Shown here: in pieces, positions 39,945 to 48,591 of the stretch
How the letters are laid out: each line of letters opens with the position of its first letter
Numbering within the stretch: the stretch's first letter is position 1
Assembly (NCBI GenBank): GCA_946557785.1
Contig: CAMNTH010000020.1
Location: forward strand, 1 to 60,756
From: an uncultured Blautia sp.
GTDB lineage: Bacteria > Bacillota > Clostridia > Lachnospirales > Lachnospiraceae
Length of the DNA stretch: 60,756 bases
Direction of reading: 5' to 3'
Program-made: the position numbers and the translations under genes
The notes under the pieces: generated by a model
Database searches by the model: none
What the model was told of the DNA's origin: nothing
Seen by the model: the letters and a program-made list of their open reading frames with translations, nothing else

Positions 39945-39957
39945 AGAGGTGGGAAAC

Positions 39958-41445
39958 ATGAAAAAAGGAATATTTCAGAGAAAGCATGAAAAAAAAGAAA
40001 AAAGTTCAATAAAAGACTCTTTTAAAAGCATTAATAAGAAGTATTTGAAAAATGGAAGCTATAGTATGGGAATCAGTGCAGTATTTATTGTGATATTAGT
40101 GGTGGTCAATCTGATAGTGGGAGAAATTCCGTCAAAGTACACGGAATTGGACATAACAGACGAGCGATTATATAGTATCGGAAAAGAAACTAAGTCCTTC
40201 TTAAAGGACTTAAATAAAGATGTAACTATATACCAAATCGCGCAAAAAGATTCAGAAGATGAGACGGTAAGCAGCCTTTTGGAAAAATATGCAGATGAAT
40301 CAAAGCATATAAAAGTTATAAAGAAGGATCCTGTAGTAAATCCAAAGTTTGTTACAGAGTATACCAATGATAATATCTCTTTTAATAGTTTGATCGTTAC
40401 CTGCGGTGAAAGAAATAAAGTAGTTGATTATAACAATTTATATGAAACAAGTATTAATTATAATACTTATAGCTATAATACAACCGGATTTGACGGAGAA
40501 GGAACGATTACCAGTGCAATTGCCTATGTGACATCAGAAAATCTTCCGGTATTATATAATCTGGAAGGACATGGGGAAAAAGAACTGGATACAGTGATAA
40601 AAGAAGATATTGAAAAAGGGAATATTGAAATCAAAAGTCTGAATCTCTTTACAGAGGAGGGTGTTCCAAAGGATGCGGATTGTCTTCTTATTAATTCACC
40701 TTCAGCTGATATTTCTCAGGAAGAAAAGGACGCTTTATTAACATATCTTGAGAATGGCGGAAAAGCAATGATCTTTTCTGATTATACAGGCAAGGGAATG
40801 GAAAACTTTGATGCATTGCTTGAGAATTATGGTATTGGACGCACGGACGGGATTGTTTTCGAGGGAGATAGTTCTCATTATGCAATGCAGATACCATATT
40901 ATCTGGTGCCTTCGGTAAATAATGCAGAAGCTGTTTCCGGTGCAGCTTCCAGCGGATATTATGTTCTGGCTCCTTATGCACAGGGTATTCAGAAATCAGA
41001 AGATATAAGGGATACCGTTACGATTGAGAGTCTATTATCTACATCAGACAGTGCCTATGCAAAATTCAATATGAATACAGATACGTTTGAAAAAAAAGAG
41101 GATGATATTGAAGGTCCATTTGATATTGGCGTAAGTATAACAGAAAATGTAGATGATGATAAAACAACGCAGATTATTTATTACTCAACTTCTTATTTAA
41201 TGGATAGCCAGTCTAACCAGATGGTATCAGGAGGAAATGAAAAGCTTGTAATGGAATCATTGAATTGGATGTGCAGTTCTGATGAAAATACTGCAATTTC
41301 TATTCCATCAAAGAGTTTAGAGATTTCCTATTTAACGCTGACTGCGTATGATGCAAGCTTCTGGAAAATTTGCGTCATTGGAATAATACCTGGATGTTTC
41401 CTGGCTGTCGGCTTTATGATTTGGTTAAAGAGGAGAAAAGGATGA
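39958..41445 (+). CDS. GldG-like ABC auxiliary protein
   Basis: A 495-residue protein with a basic N-terminus, a transmembrane helix (GISAVFIVILVVVNLIVG), a long extracytoplasmic ABC_transp_aux-type domain (residues about 65-455, e.g. DITDERLYSIGKETKSFLKDL and VLYNLEGHGEKEL) and a C-terminal helix ending in KRRKG. It fits the GldG family that accompanies GldA/GldF transporters. I take the ATG at 39958 with AGAGAGGTG upstream; a GTG at 39949 is in frame too. It overlaps the next gene by 4 nt. Confidence 0.87.
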   Translation: MKKGIFQRKHEKKEKSSIKDSFKSINKKYLKNGSYSMGISAVFIVILVVVNLIVGEIPSKYTELDITDERLYSIGKETKSFLKDLNKDVTIYQIAQKDSEDETVSSLLEKYADESKHIKVIKKDPVVNPKFVTEYTNDNISFNSLIVTCGERNKVVDYNNLYETSINYNTYSYNTTGFDGEGTITSAIAYVTSENLPVLYNLEGHGEKELDTVIKEDIEKGNIEIKSLNLFTEEGVPKDADCLLINSPSADISQEEKDALLTYLENGGKAMIFSDYTGKGMENFDALLENYGIGRTDGIVFEGDSSHYAMQIPYYLVPSVNNAEAVSGAASSGYYVLAPYAQGIQKSEDIRDTVTIESLLSTSDSAYAKFNMNTDTFEKKEDDIEGPFDIGVSITENVDDDKTTQIIYYSTSYLMDSQSNQMVSGGNEKLVMESLNWMCSSDENTAISIPSKSLEISYLTLTAYDASFWKICVIGIIPGCFLAVGFMIWLKRRKG

Positions 41446-42956
41446 TGAAAAAAAAGACTGTAAAATTAGTTTTAGGAATTATTCTTCTTGGAATCCTTAC
41501 AGGCAGTTATTTTGGAGTAAAGTTCCGTGTTGCCAAATGGGAAGGACAGGAAGAAAAACAGGAAGAAGAAAAAACAAGTGTTTTTCATACGGAGACAGAT
41601 AAAATTCAGTCATTAAAATTTATGGTTGATGAGAAAGAAATTATTTTTCGAAAGGACGGGGAAAACTGGATAAAAGAGGGTGAGGAGGACTTTCCGGTAA
41701 ATCAGGATGTACTAGATGGAGCTGCCTCGTCCATATCTTCTGTAGATGCTCAGCGTGTATTAGAGCAGGCGGATGAGCTAATGGAATATGAATTGGATAA
41801 TCCTCAGAATACGATAACAATTCATTTAAATACAGGAGAAAGTACTGTAATTCGGGTGGGAATGAAAAATAGCTCTACTGGTCAGTACTATATAAACAAG
41901 GATGAGGACAGAAACACGGTTTATGTTGTTGATGCAGCATCAATTACTCCGTTTATGGATAGTCTTTATGATTATGCACAAATGCAGACATTTCCTGCAG
42001 TAGATTCTACAACGATCTCGAAAATCGTTGTAAATCAAAGTGAAAAGGGATATGAGGCTGTCAAGGATGAGGATACAGGATTATGGACAATAGAAAGCGA
42101 AGGAAAGATCGAAAAAGGCGATTCTTCAAAACTTGGAAGTATGGTAAATTCCATTGGAAGCTTAGAATATGACAGCTTTGTGGATTATAACTGCACTGAT
42201 AAAGGAAAATATGGATTAGAGAAACCGTATGCTATTGTAAAGATTAGTTGGGAAGAAACAATTGTGGCAGATAATGAAGAGGAGACGAAAGCAGAAGAGG
42301 CAAAAATGGAAGAAAAAGAGCTGGTATTTATGATAGGAAGTGAGGCTTCCTCTGATTCCAGATATATAATGGTTGATGACAACAAAGAGGTCTATACCAT
42401 GACAAACGACCTGCTTTCCACAGTGATTGACAAGAATGTTTCTACGATGTGGGACATGACAGTAAATTATGTATCATTAAATGACCTGGAAAGTCTGTCT
42501 GTAAAATTATATGGAGAAGAAAAAGAAATAAATGTTTCACGTGAAACATTAGAGGAAAATGAAAGCTCTGAGAAAGATACAGAAGAAAATAATACAGGAA
42601 ATAGTACAGACAATGATACAGTTTATGATTCTGCAGAAATAGAGGAAGTAACAAGATACTTATGTGATGGAAAAACTTTGGACAGTACAGATTTTTCCAT
42701 ATTTTATAATAAGCTGGTTAATATTACAGGTAATAGGAGAGTAACAGAGGAATATAATCCAGAAAATAAACCTGAAATGTCTGTAGTTTTCCACAAAACA
42801 ACAAATGGTGAAAGTGTAAATGTGGATTTCTATAAATATGACGTCAATTATTATGCAGCAGTTGTGGATAAGAAAACTTATCTTTTCAATAAAATGACCT
42901 TCAAAGAGTTAAAGGAAGCTTATGAAAACATGTTCCTGGAGGAAGATGCGGAATAA
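41442..42956 (+). CDS. DUF4340-type membrane-anchored protein of the Gld-like operon
   Basis: A 504-residue protein with an N-terminal transmembrane helix (KLVLGIILLGILTGSYFGV) and a large outer domain in repeated units (e.g. NWIKEGEEDFPVNQDVLDG, FPAVDSTTISKIVVNQ). It matches the DUF4340 pattern that often follows GldG-like genes. An acidic Asn/Thr/Glu-rich stretch occurs near residues 370-395. A perfect parS-like site lies inside the coding sequence (42533-42548) and encodes NVSRET. Confidence 0.85.
   Translation: MMKKKTVKLVLGIILLGILTGSYFGVKFRVAKWEGQEEKQEEEKTSVFHTETDKIQSLKFMVDEKEIIFRKDGENWIKEGEEDFPVNQDVLDGAASSISSVDAQRVLEQADELMEYELDNPQNTITIHLNTGESTVIRVGMKNSSTGQYYINKDEDRNTVYVVDAASITPFMDSLYDYAQMQTFPAVDSTTISKIVVNQSEKGYEAVKDEDTGLWTIESEGKIEKGDSSKLGSMVNSIGSLEYDSFVDYNCTDKGKYGLEKPYAIVKISWEETIVADNEEETKAEEAKMEEKELVFMIGSEASSDSRYIMVDDNKEVYTMTNDLLSTVIDKNVSTMWDMTVNYVSLNDLESLSVKLYGEEKEINVSRETLEENESSEKDTEENNTGNSTDNDTVYDSAEIEEVTRYLCDGKTLDSTDFSIFYNKLVNITGNRRVTEEYNPENKPEMSVVFHKTTNGESVNVDFYKYDVNYYAAVVDKKTYLFNKMTFKELKEAYENMFLEEDAE
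42533..42548. promoter_or_regulatory. parS site 1 (inside the DUF4340 gene)
   Basis: TGTTTCACGTGAAACA is a perfect 16-bp palindrome, one base from the Bacillus parS consensus (TGTTCCACGTGAAACA). It lies in coding DNA about 12.5 kb right of dnaA, as some Bacillus parS sites do. ParB should bind it. Confidence 0.9.
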
Positions 42957-42998
42957 AGATGCGAGATTCCTGATAGGAAACTAATAGAATTAAAAGGT

Positions 42999-43034
42999 AA
43001 AGGGAGTGCCATAAAAAAATTAGCACTCCCTTTT
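42999..43034. terminator. Bidirectional terminator between the Gld-like operon and the hydrolase
   Basis: AAAGGGAGTGC (42999-43009) and GCACTCCCTTT (43023-43033) form a perfect 11-bp stem with a 13-nt AT-rich loop between convergent genes, followed by T's on the plus strand. Confidence 0.88.
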
Positions 43035-43060
43035 GAATATATGATATTGAATTGCATAAA

Positions 43061-44014
43061 TTACAAAAATACCTTAACCTGCTCCATAAAAGCTTCTGAA
43101 TTTTCGATATGTGGAAAATGCTTACTCTTCTTAATCACAACATGCTCAATCGCTGAATTGGAAGTATGATAACTTTCAATAATGGAATTTCCATTTGTTT
43201 CAGTTTCACCTTCTATGATAAGAATACTATGGTCAATAGCTTTCAACCCGTTATTTATATTGATGTTCATAAACTTAGAAGCATAGCTGCTATAAACAGC
43301 TTTTGCATAAGGCCCGCCAAGATGGGCGGCTTCATAAAATGCATCTGTCATATCCTCATCAATATGAAATGGATTATAAAACATATCCTCAATAAAACTG
43401 TTTACAATATTTTTACGTGAAACAACGATATGATAAACCAGGGTGCCAAAAACAGGTATTTCCAGCAAAAACTTTAAGAACTTGTCTTTCTCAGCAGGAG
43501 TTTGATTAAGCTTGGAGATACTGGGCGGATTTACCAATATAAGTTTATTAAAGATATTCTCTTCATTACGGCAGGCCATAATAGAGAAAGAACCGGAAAA
43601 ACCGCTGGCAATTATATCTGTTTTTTCTCTAATGACGTTCTTAACAAAATCGCAAATCAACTGAGTATAAACAAAGTTGGTGTATGTCATTCCAGGCTTT
43701 TCAGATGAACCGCACCCAAGCAGATCAAGAGTATAGACAGTATGCTCCATAGCAAGATGTTTTTCAATTTTATGCCATTCATAACCGGAACAACCGGGAA
43801 TAATATCATGAATAAGGAGAACTGGAGAACCTTTTCCACGTTTTGAATAATTTACTTTTCCAAAACGCCAGTTATAAGTGCTTTTTTGAAATTTGTCCAA
43901 CATTTCTTTAAGAGATGCTGATGCGGCAATTACTTTATTTAATAAGTGAATAATTACTGTGGCAGAAGCAAATAATGCAGCACAGGTGAGCAGGCGGTTT
44001 TTGTTTTTCTTCAT
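43061..44014 (-). CDS. Alpha/beta hydrolase, membrane-anchored
   Basis: A 317-residue protein with an N-terminal hydrophobic segment (LTCAALFASATVIIHLLN) and an alpha/beta hydrolase fold: SPVLLIHDIIPGCSGYEWHKI, LGCGSSEKPG and the nucleophile region IASGFSGSFSIMA (G-X-S-G near residue 140). The C-terminal histidine is likely in SKHFPHIEN. The substrate is unknown. It is the only minus-strand gene in an otherwise plus-strand arm, so it runs against replication. Confidence 0.88.
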   Translation of the reverse strand: MKKNKNRLLTCAALFASATVIIHLLNKVIAASASLKEMLDKFQKSTYNWRFGKVNYSKRGKGSPVLLIHDIIPGCSGYEWHKIEKHLAMEHTVYTLDLLGCGSSEKPGMTYTNFVYTQLICDFVKNVIREKTDIIASGFSGSFSIMACRNEENIFNKLILVNPPSISKLNQTPAEKDKFLKFLLEIPVFGTLVYHIVVSRKNIVNSFIEDMFYNPFHIDEDMTDAFYEAAHLGGPYAKAVYSSYASKFMNININNGLKAIDHSILIIEGETETNGNSIIESYHTSNSAIEHVVIKKSKHFPHIENSEAFMEQVKVFL

Positions 44015-44118
44015 CGGATATGCCTCCCTATAAATAAGTGGAATATATATTGTCTATAAGTATTATACGCTATATTTGTTGTATTTACAACGGTTTTTCA
44101 AGTATGTTTTTCGAGGGA

Positions 44119-44490
44119 TGCTGTCAGATAGTCGTTGGTAAATTTCTTCATGCAGATTATCTTTACGCTGTTAAAAGAGAGGACAAGATATGTGACATGC
44201 TGCGCTTTTTATTCTGCTCGTGCATTTTATCCTCTATTTGCGAAAACTTGCCTTCGGAGGGGACATTCGCTTGATGGCGGAAATTAGAACAAGTCTTATT
44301 ACAAAAACCTTGCAATGGTCGCTTCATTTTTATTTTTCTTTCTGACAGTTATTTACTAAAATGTAGTCATTACAGCAGTTTCTTCCGCTTTCTCTTCCGA
44401 AAATATGGGACTTTTTAGCTTTTCTGTTACTTTATACAGCTTTGTGCAGTATCTTTTCGTCAGGATTTTTTCCGGACTCTTTGCCAGATT
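44119..44490. repeat. Diverged relic repeat, copy 2
   Basis: The segment is the second copy of the sequence after rsmG (37742-37943). The first matching block is 44119-44171, then about 170 bases of unrelated sequence, then matches near 44340-44363 and 44454-44476. The two copies flank the Gld-like operon and the hydrolase. Confidence 0.5.
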
Positions 44491-45080
44491 ATTTCTGCCC
44501 TGTTTGCTTTGGTAAGTATAATTGTGTTTTACTTGTTTTTTAATTATACTCCAAATATGATTTTGCATTGACTCCATGTCTCTGTATTCTGGATCCTTCG
44601 GATATTCCGACAAGTCTAACTCTATACATTTTTAAATGCTAAAACAACTTATCAACAATTCAAACAATCCATCGTTTTTTTGATGCCAGTATTTCCATAA
44701 CATCTTGTAGAGTCTTTTTATTATACGGTTTTTCTTTTACCGCTTTATTTTAATGAAATTAAAGTTGAAGACAAGTGCTTTTATTGTTTATCTTTTGCGC
44801 CAGGTGTTCTATCTGCATTGGAAATATGCCTTTTCAAATAGTACTGGGACTTCTTTTTATCCTAACCCTTGAATTACAATTTTATATGCTTATAGCTTTA
44901 ATCTTTGCCAAGTCGTCTTACTGACTTTTTCTGCCGTCATCTTTAATTATTTTATAAATAGCTCTGTTATATGTTACGCTCTATATTCTGTTTTCATGGT
45001 GGTCTGCCCCAGGTCTTTATGGCTGGTTCCATAAATTTCTTCGTAAAGTTCTATCAATCTCACAGACCACTTATAAATAT
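44356..45080 (-). pseudogene. Decayed gene remnant, unknown
   Basis: Minus-strand reading gives protein-like stretches such as LIELYEEIYGTSHKDLGQTT (about 45055-44995), EYPKDPEYRDMESMQNHIW and SKQGRNNLAKSPEKILTKR, all in one frame but cut by many stops. The only open part is an 85-codon ORF (44356-44613). I see no family and no start. It reads as an old, mutated coding region in the 2.3-kb gap 44015-46313. Confidence 0.4.
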
Positions 45081-45465
45081 TTTCTCTAGTTTTTTAAATG
45101 TTGCTCCATTTTAGCCATGAATGGTTTTTATTATACAGATTCCATATGCTTTTTTGTCAATTATGCAATAAGATAAAACTGTATGACTGGGAAGTTGTAT
45201 TTAGTGACTTGAATTCAGTTTTTGGCTTGAATACATAAAACCTACTGCCGTGTATAATCCTGGAAGAATTTGATTAAGCAAAGTAATTAGAGTTGATTGC
45301 AATGTATCCGTTTATTTATAGGCTAAGATATTACAGTTTAGGCCTTGTATTGATATGTCTGTTTAAATATTATAAATGTTATAAATGTTATGGTTTAAAT
45401 AATTTAATTTGGATATTTCCTTTAAGTTTGTTCTGCAGATTTTAAACAGTACGAGGCAGATGAAT

Positions 45466-45614
45466 GCAGTCACATGGTGAATAAGGCTTTACATAGACCA
45501 GTATTTTAATAGTTGACGTCGGCGCATATGTAAGGCCAAAGGGCGAGTTTGGGCAGAAGCCGGAACAAACCAGCCAACCCGTATGCGAAGGAGCAAAAAA
45601 TAGCATGTGACCGC
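45466..45614. ncRNA. Candidate structured RNA or folded DNA island, unknown
   Basis: A locally GC-rich stretch lies in a very AT-rich gap. A closing stem pairs 45466-45476 with 45604-45614 (10 of 11). A second stem pairs 45485-45495 with 45527-45537 (11 of 11 with one G-U). An inner hairpin has nested arms 45542-45544/45573-45575, 45547-45551/45566-45570 and 45552-45554/45559-45561 around an AGAA loop. A further stem, 45523-45530 with 45580-45587 (8 of 8 with one G-U), competes with the second stem. No ORF explains it. Strand is unresolved; a weak TACAAT -10-like box on the minus strand lies just upstream of the minus-strand reading. Confidence 0.5.
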
Positions 45615-45699
45615 ACAATTGTATTAGTCTAGAATTATTATCAAAAAACCAGCTGATTTTAGATTGATAAATATGATGAATAAATGCTATATATAGAGA

Positions 45700-45715
45700 A
45701 GTTTCACGTGAAACA
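45700..45715. promoter_or_regulatory. parS site 2
   Basis: AGTTTCACGTGAAACA contains the perfect 14-bp core GTTTCACGTGAAAC (45701-45714). It lies in the gap 0.6 kb before parA. Confidence 0.9.
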
Positions 45716-46233
45716 TTTTGTTACTGTAAGAAGATGGCAGTATATATTAAGTCTGACATGACTTGAATATAATATTCGTGATGCTTAAAATAGATAAATA
45801 ATCTGCAAAGCTTCTAATATTTTAGATAAGTATTGAATATATATTTAGCCGTCTTTAACTAAATGTTATATCCTAATATTTCCAGAGTTAATTTGTTGTA
45901 CCAAATCTTTTGATTTGGAATGATGACAATATTATTATTTTGATTAAGCTTAGGACTCTTTAGGGTAAAAATATAGAAATTCATCTTCAAATATCCAATT
46001 AAGCCTTTTACCATTTTGAGGTTCTATTGTACTCTGGTTTTAATGTTTAGGACAAAAGTTCTAAACTGTGATAAACTCATGTATTCAGCTTTTTAGACTC
46101 TAGTATTATATATAAAATATAATTTTATATACTTTTATGTGATGGAATGATATATGAATTAAAATATGTTTACTATTCCCTGATGAAATAAAAAAAATAA
46201 ACAAAAAATATAGGAATAAAAAATTTTTTTTTA

Positions 46234-46249
46234 TGTTTCACGTGAAACA
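46234..46249. promoter_or_regulatory. parS site 3, upstream of parA
   Basis: TGTTTCACGTGAAACA is the same perfect palindrome as site 1. It ends 28 nt before the parA -10 box, placing ParB next to the promoter and suggesting autoregulation of parAB. Confidence 0.93.
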
Positions 46250-46274
46250 TTATGTGGCATACTAAAAATAAACG

Positions 46275-46283
46275 TGCTATAAT
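46275..46283 (+). promoter_or_regulatory. parAB extended -10 promoter element
   Basis: TGC immediately before TATAAT (46278-46283) makes an extended -10 element. The -35 region (TGGCAT, about 17 nt up) is poor, which suits an extended -10 promoter. Initiation would be about 25 nt before the parA start. Confidence 0.65.
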
Positions 46284-46313
46284 AAAAATATCCTAAAGAT
46301 AGGAGGCAAAAGA

Positions 46314-47081
46314 TTGGGTAGAGTTATAGCAGTTGCAAATCAGAAAGGCGGAGTCGGCAAATCAACCACAGCAATAAATTTGTCAGCCTGTTTAGCAGAA
46401 AAAGGGAAAAAAGTTCTTACAATTGATATAGATCCTCAGGGAAATACAACCAGCGGCCTTGGGGTGGATAAAAACTCTGTGGAGACCACTCTTTATGAGA
46501 TGTTACTGGGAGAAGCAGGTATTAAAGAAGTAATTATTAAAAACGTAATAGAAAATGTAGATTTGATTCCATCTAATGTCAATTTGTCCGGAGCGGAAAT
46601 TGAACTGATTGGGGTGGATGAAAAAGAATACATTTTGAGAAATGCTATTGATAAAATAAGAAGAAAATATGACTATATTATTATGGATTGTCCGCCGTCT
46701 TTAAGTATGCTTACCATTAATGCATTGACAGCAGCGACATCAGTTCTTGTACCTATTCAATGTGAATATTACGCACTGGAGGGACTCTCCCAGCTGATAC
46801 ATACAATTGAGCTGGTACAGGATAGATTAAACAAAAAATTGAAAATTGAAGGCGTAGTATTTACCATGTATGATGCAAGAACAAATTTGTCTTTGCAGGT
46901 TGTAGAAAATGTGAAGGATAATTTGCAGCATAATATTTATAAAACAATTATTCCAAGAAATGTAAGATTAGCAGAGGCACCAAGCTATGGACAACCTATT
47001 ACCATTTACGATTCCAAGTCTGCAGGGGCAGAGAGCTATAGGCTTTTGGCAGATGAAGTGATTAACAGGGAGGATGAATAA
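46314..47081 (+). CDS. parA: Chromosome partitioning ATPase ParA (Soj)
   Basis: The 255-residue Walker-type ATPase has the deviant Walker A KGGVGKST near residue 10, DIDPQGNTTSGLG, and the Walker B-like YDYIIMDCPPS near residue 119. It binds DNA nonspecifically and moves ParB-parS complexes. The start is TTG at 46314 with AGGAGG at 46301-46306 7 nt upstream; no ATG fits. It overlaps parB by 1 nt. Confidence 0.96.
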   Translation: MGRVIAVANQKGGVGKSTTAINLSACLAEKGKKVLTIDIDPQGNTTSGLGVDKNSVETTLYEMLLGEAGIKEVIIKNVIENVDLIPSNVNLSGAEIELIGVDEKEYILRNAIDKIRRKYDYIIMDCPPSLSMLTINALTAATSVLVPIQCEYYALEGLSQLIHTIELVQDRLNKKLKIEGVVFTMYDARTNLSLQVVENVKDNLQHNIYKTIIPRNVRLAEAPSYGQPITIYDSKSAGAESYRLLADEVINREDE

Positions 47082-48010
47082 TGGCAGCTAAAAAATCAGG
47101 ACTTGGCAGAGGCCTTGATGCATTGTTTCCGGATAAATCGCCGCAGGAGAAGGTGAAAACAACAAAGACCCTGTCAGGAAAACCAGAAACAAAGGTTAAG
47201 AAGGATGAAATTTTACCGAAAAGTGCGGAGTTAATGGTGAAAATTTCAAAGGTTGAACCTAACAGACAGCAGCCGCGAAAACAGTTTAATGAAGATGCTC
47301 TTTTAGAACTTTCAGAGTCCATTAAACAGTATGGAATCCTTCAACCATTATTAGTGTCCGATAAGAAGGACTATTATGAAATTATAGCAGGAGAAAGGCG
47401 GTGGAGAGCAGCAAAGCTGGCTGGACTGAAAGAGGTTCCTGTTCTTGTAAAAGAATTTAATAACCAGGAAATTGTTGAAATTTCTCTTATTGAAAATATC
47501 CAGAGAGAAGACCTGAATCCTATTGAAGAAGCTATGGCTTACAGAAGGCTTTTGGAGGAGTTTCATTTAAAACAGGACGAGATTGCGGAAAGGGTTTCCA
47601 GAAGCAGAACTGCAGTTACAAATTCTATGCGGCTTTTGAAATTGGAGGAACGTGTACAGCAGATGCTGATTGATGATATGATTTCTGCCGGACATGCCAG
47701 AGCACTTCTTTCTATAACAGATGGAGATACCCAGTATAACCTGGCGATGAAAATCTTTGATGAAAAGTTAAGCGTCAGGGAAACAGAACGTCTCGTGAAA
47801 GCAGTTTTGGAGCCTCCTAAGAAGAAAGAATATATAAGCAATACTGCGGAAGATGCGATTTACGAGAGTCTGGAAGAAAAAATGAAGGGAATCATGGGAA
47901 CAAGAGTATTTATTCACAGAAAGAAGAACAATAAAGGTAAGATTGAAATAGAATATTATTCTAAGGATGAACTGGAGCGTATTATTGACCTGTTTGAGTC
48001 AATTAGTTAA
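47081..48010 (+). CDS. parB: Chromosome partitioning protein ParB (Spo0J)
   Basis: The 309-residue CTP-dependent clamp has the N-terminal ParA-stimulating stretch GLGRGLDALFPDK, the CTP-binding AGERRWRAAKLAG near residue 105, and the parS-reading helix-turn-helix HLKQDEIAERVSRSRTAVTN. A C-terminal dimer domain follows. Its targets are the parS sites in this window. Confidence 0.97.
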   Translation: MAAKKSGLGRGLDALFPDKSPQEKVKTTKTLSGKPETKVKKDEILPKSAELMVKISKVEPNRQQPRKQFNEDALLELSESIKQYGILQPLLVSDKKDYYEIIAGERRWRAAKLAGLKEVPVLVKEFNNQEIVEISLIENIQREDLNPIEEAMAYRRLLEEFHLKQDEIAERVSRSRTAVTNSMRLLKLEERVQQMLIDDMISAGHARALLSITDGDTQYNLAMKIFDEKLSVRETERLVKAVLEPPKKKEYISNTAEDAIYESLEEKMKGIMGTRVFIHRKKNNKGKIEIEYYSKDELERIIDLFESIS

Positions 48011-48022
48011 GGAGAGGCGTAA

Positions 48023-48553
48023 ATGGATATGTTTTTTGAGAGCCTGGAAATGGATTCAGGAATTTTCATTGTCTTGTTGCTGCTCCTGGTGATTCTTCTA
48101 ATCGTGCAGACAGTGAGAGGAAGTATGCGCCTTAGCCGCCTGGAGCGAAAATATAAAATGTTCATGAAGGGCAGTGATGCCCAGTCCCTGGAAAAGACTT
48201 TTGTAAGAAAATTTGCACAGATTGACCGTCTTTATGAAGCAAAAGAAGATCACGAACATTCCATTAATATATTAAAAAAGAATTTTGGTATGATCTTTAG
48301 TAAATATGGTGTAGAGAAGTATGATGCCTTTGATGATGTAGGCGGTAAACTTAGCTTTGCGCTTGCAATGCTGGATAAAGAAAACACAGGTCTGATTCTG
48401 AATGCGGTTCACAGTAAGGATAATTGCTTCCTTTACCTGAAAGAAATTGTGAAGGGGGAATCTTATGTAATGCTTAGCCAGGAAGAGGTAGAAGCATTGC
48501 GTAAGGCTGTGAATTTCGGTATTGAGGAAACGGAAGAGCCTGAGGAAAAATAA
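48023..48553 (+). CDS. DUF4446 family membrane protein
   Basis: A 176-residue protein with one N-terminal transmembrane helix (IFIVLLLLLVILLIVQTV) and a cytoplasmic part with coiled-coil character (LSRLERKYKMFMKGSDAQSLE) and the family core YDAFDDVGGKLSFALAMLD. The family often follows parB in Clostridia; the function is unknown. It is 12 nt past parB, so it is co-transcribed. Confidence 0.88.
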   Translation: MDMFFESLEMDSGIFIVLLLLLVILLIVQTVRGSMRLSRLERKYKMFMKGSDAQSLEKTFVRKFAQIDRLYEAKEDHEHSINILKKNFGMIFSKYGVEKYDAFDDVGGKLSFALAMLDKENTGLILNAVHSKDNCFLYLKEIVKGESYVMLSQEEVEALRKAVNFGIEETEEPEEK

Positions 48554-48591
48554 AACAATAAATTTTGCATATGCATTTAGGAGGAAATGAA

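Noticed and set aside
43409..43424. Degenerate parS (ATTTTTACGTGAAACA)
   Set aside because: It has 13 of 16 matches and a damaged left arm. I keep it as a note in the parS finding and not as a site.
44356..44613. 85-codon ORF on the minus strand annotated as a possible gene
   Set aside because: It has no convincing ribosome-binding site and continues upstream in the same frame as stop-ridden coding-like sequence, so I treat it as part of a relic.
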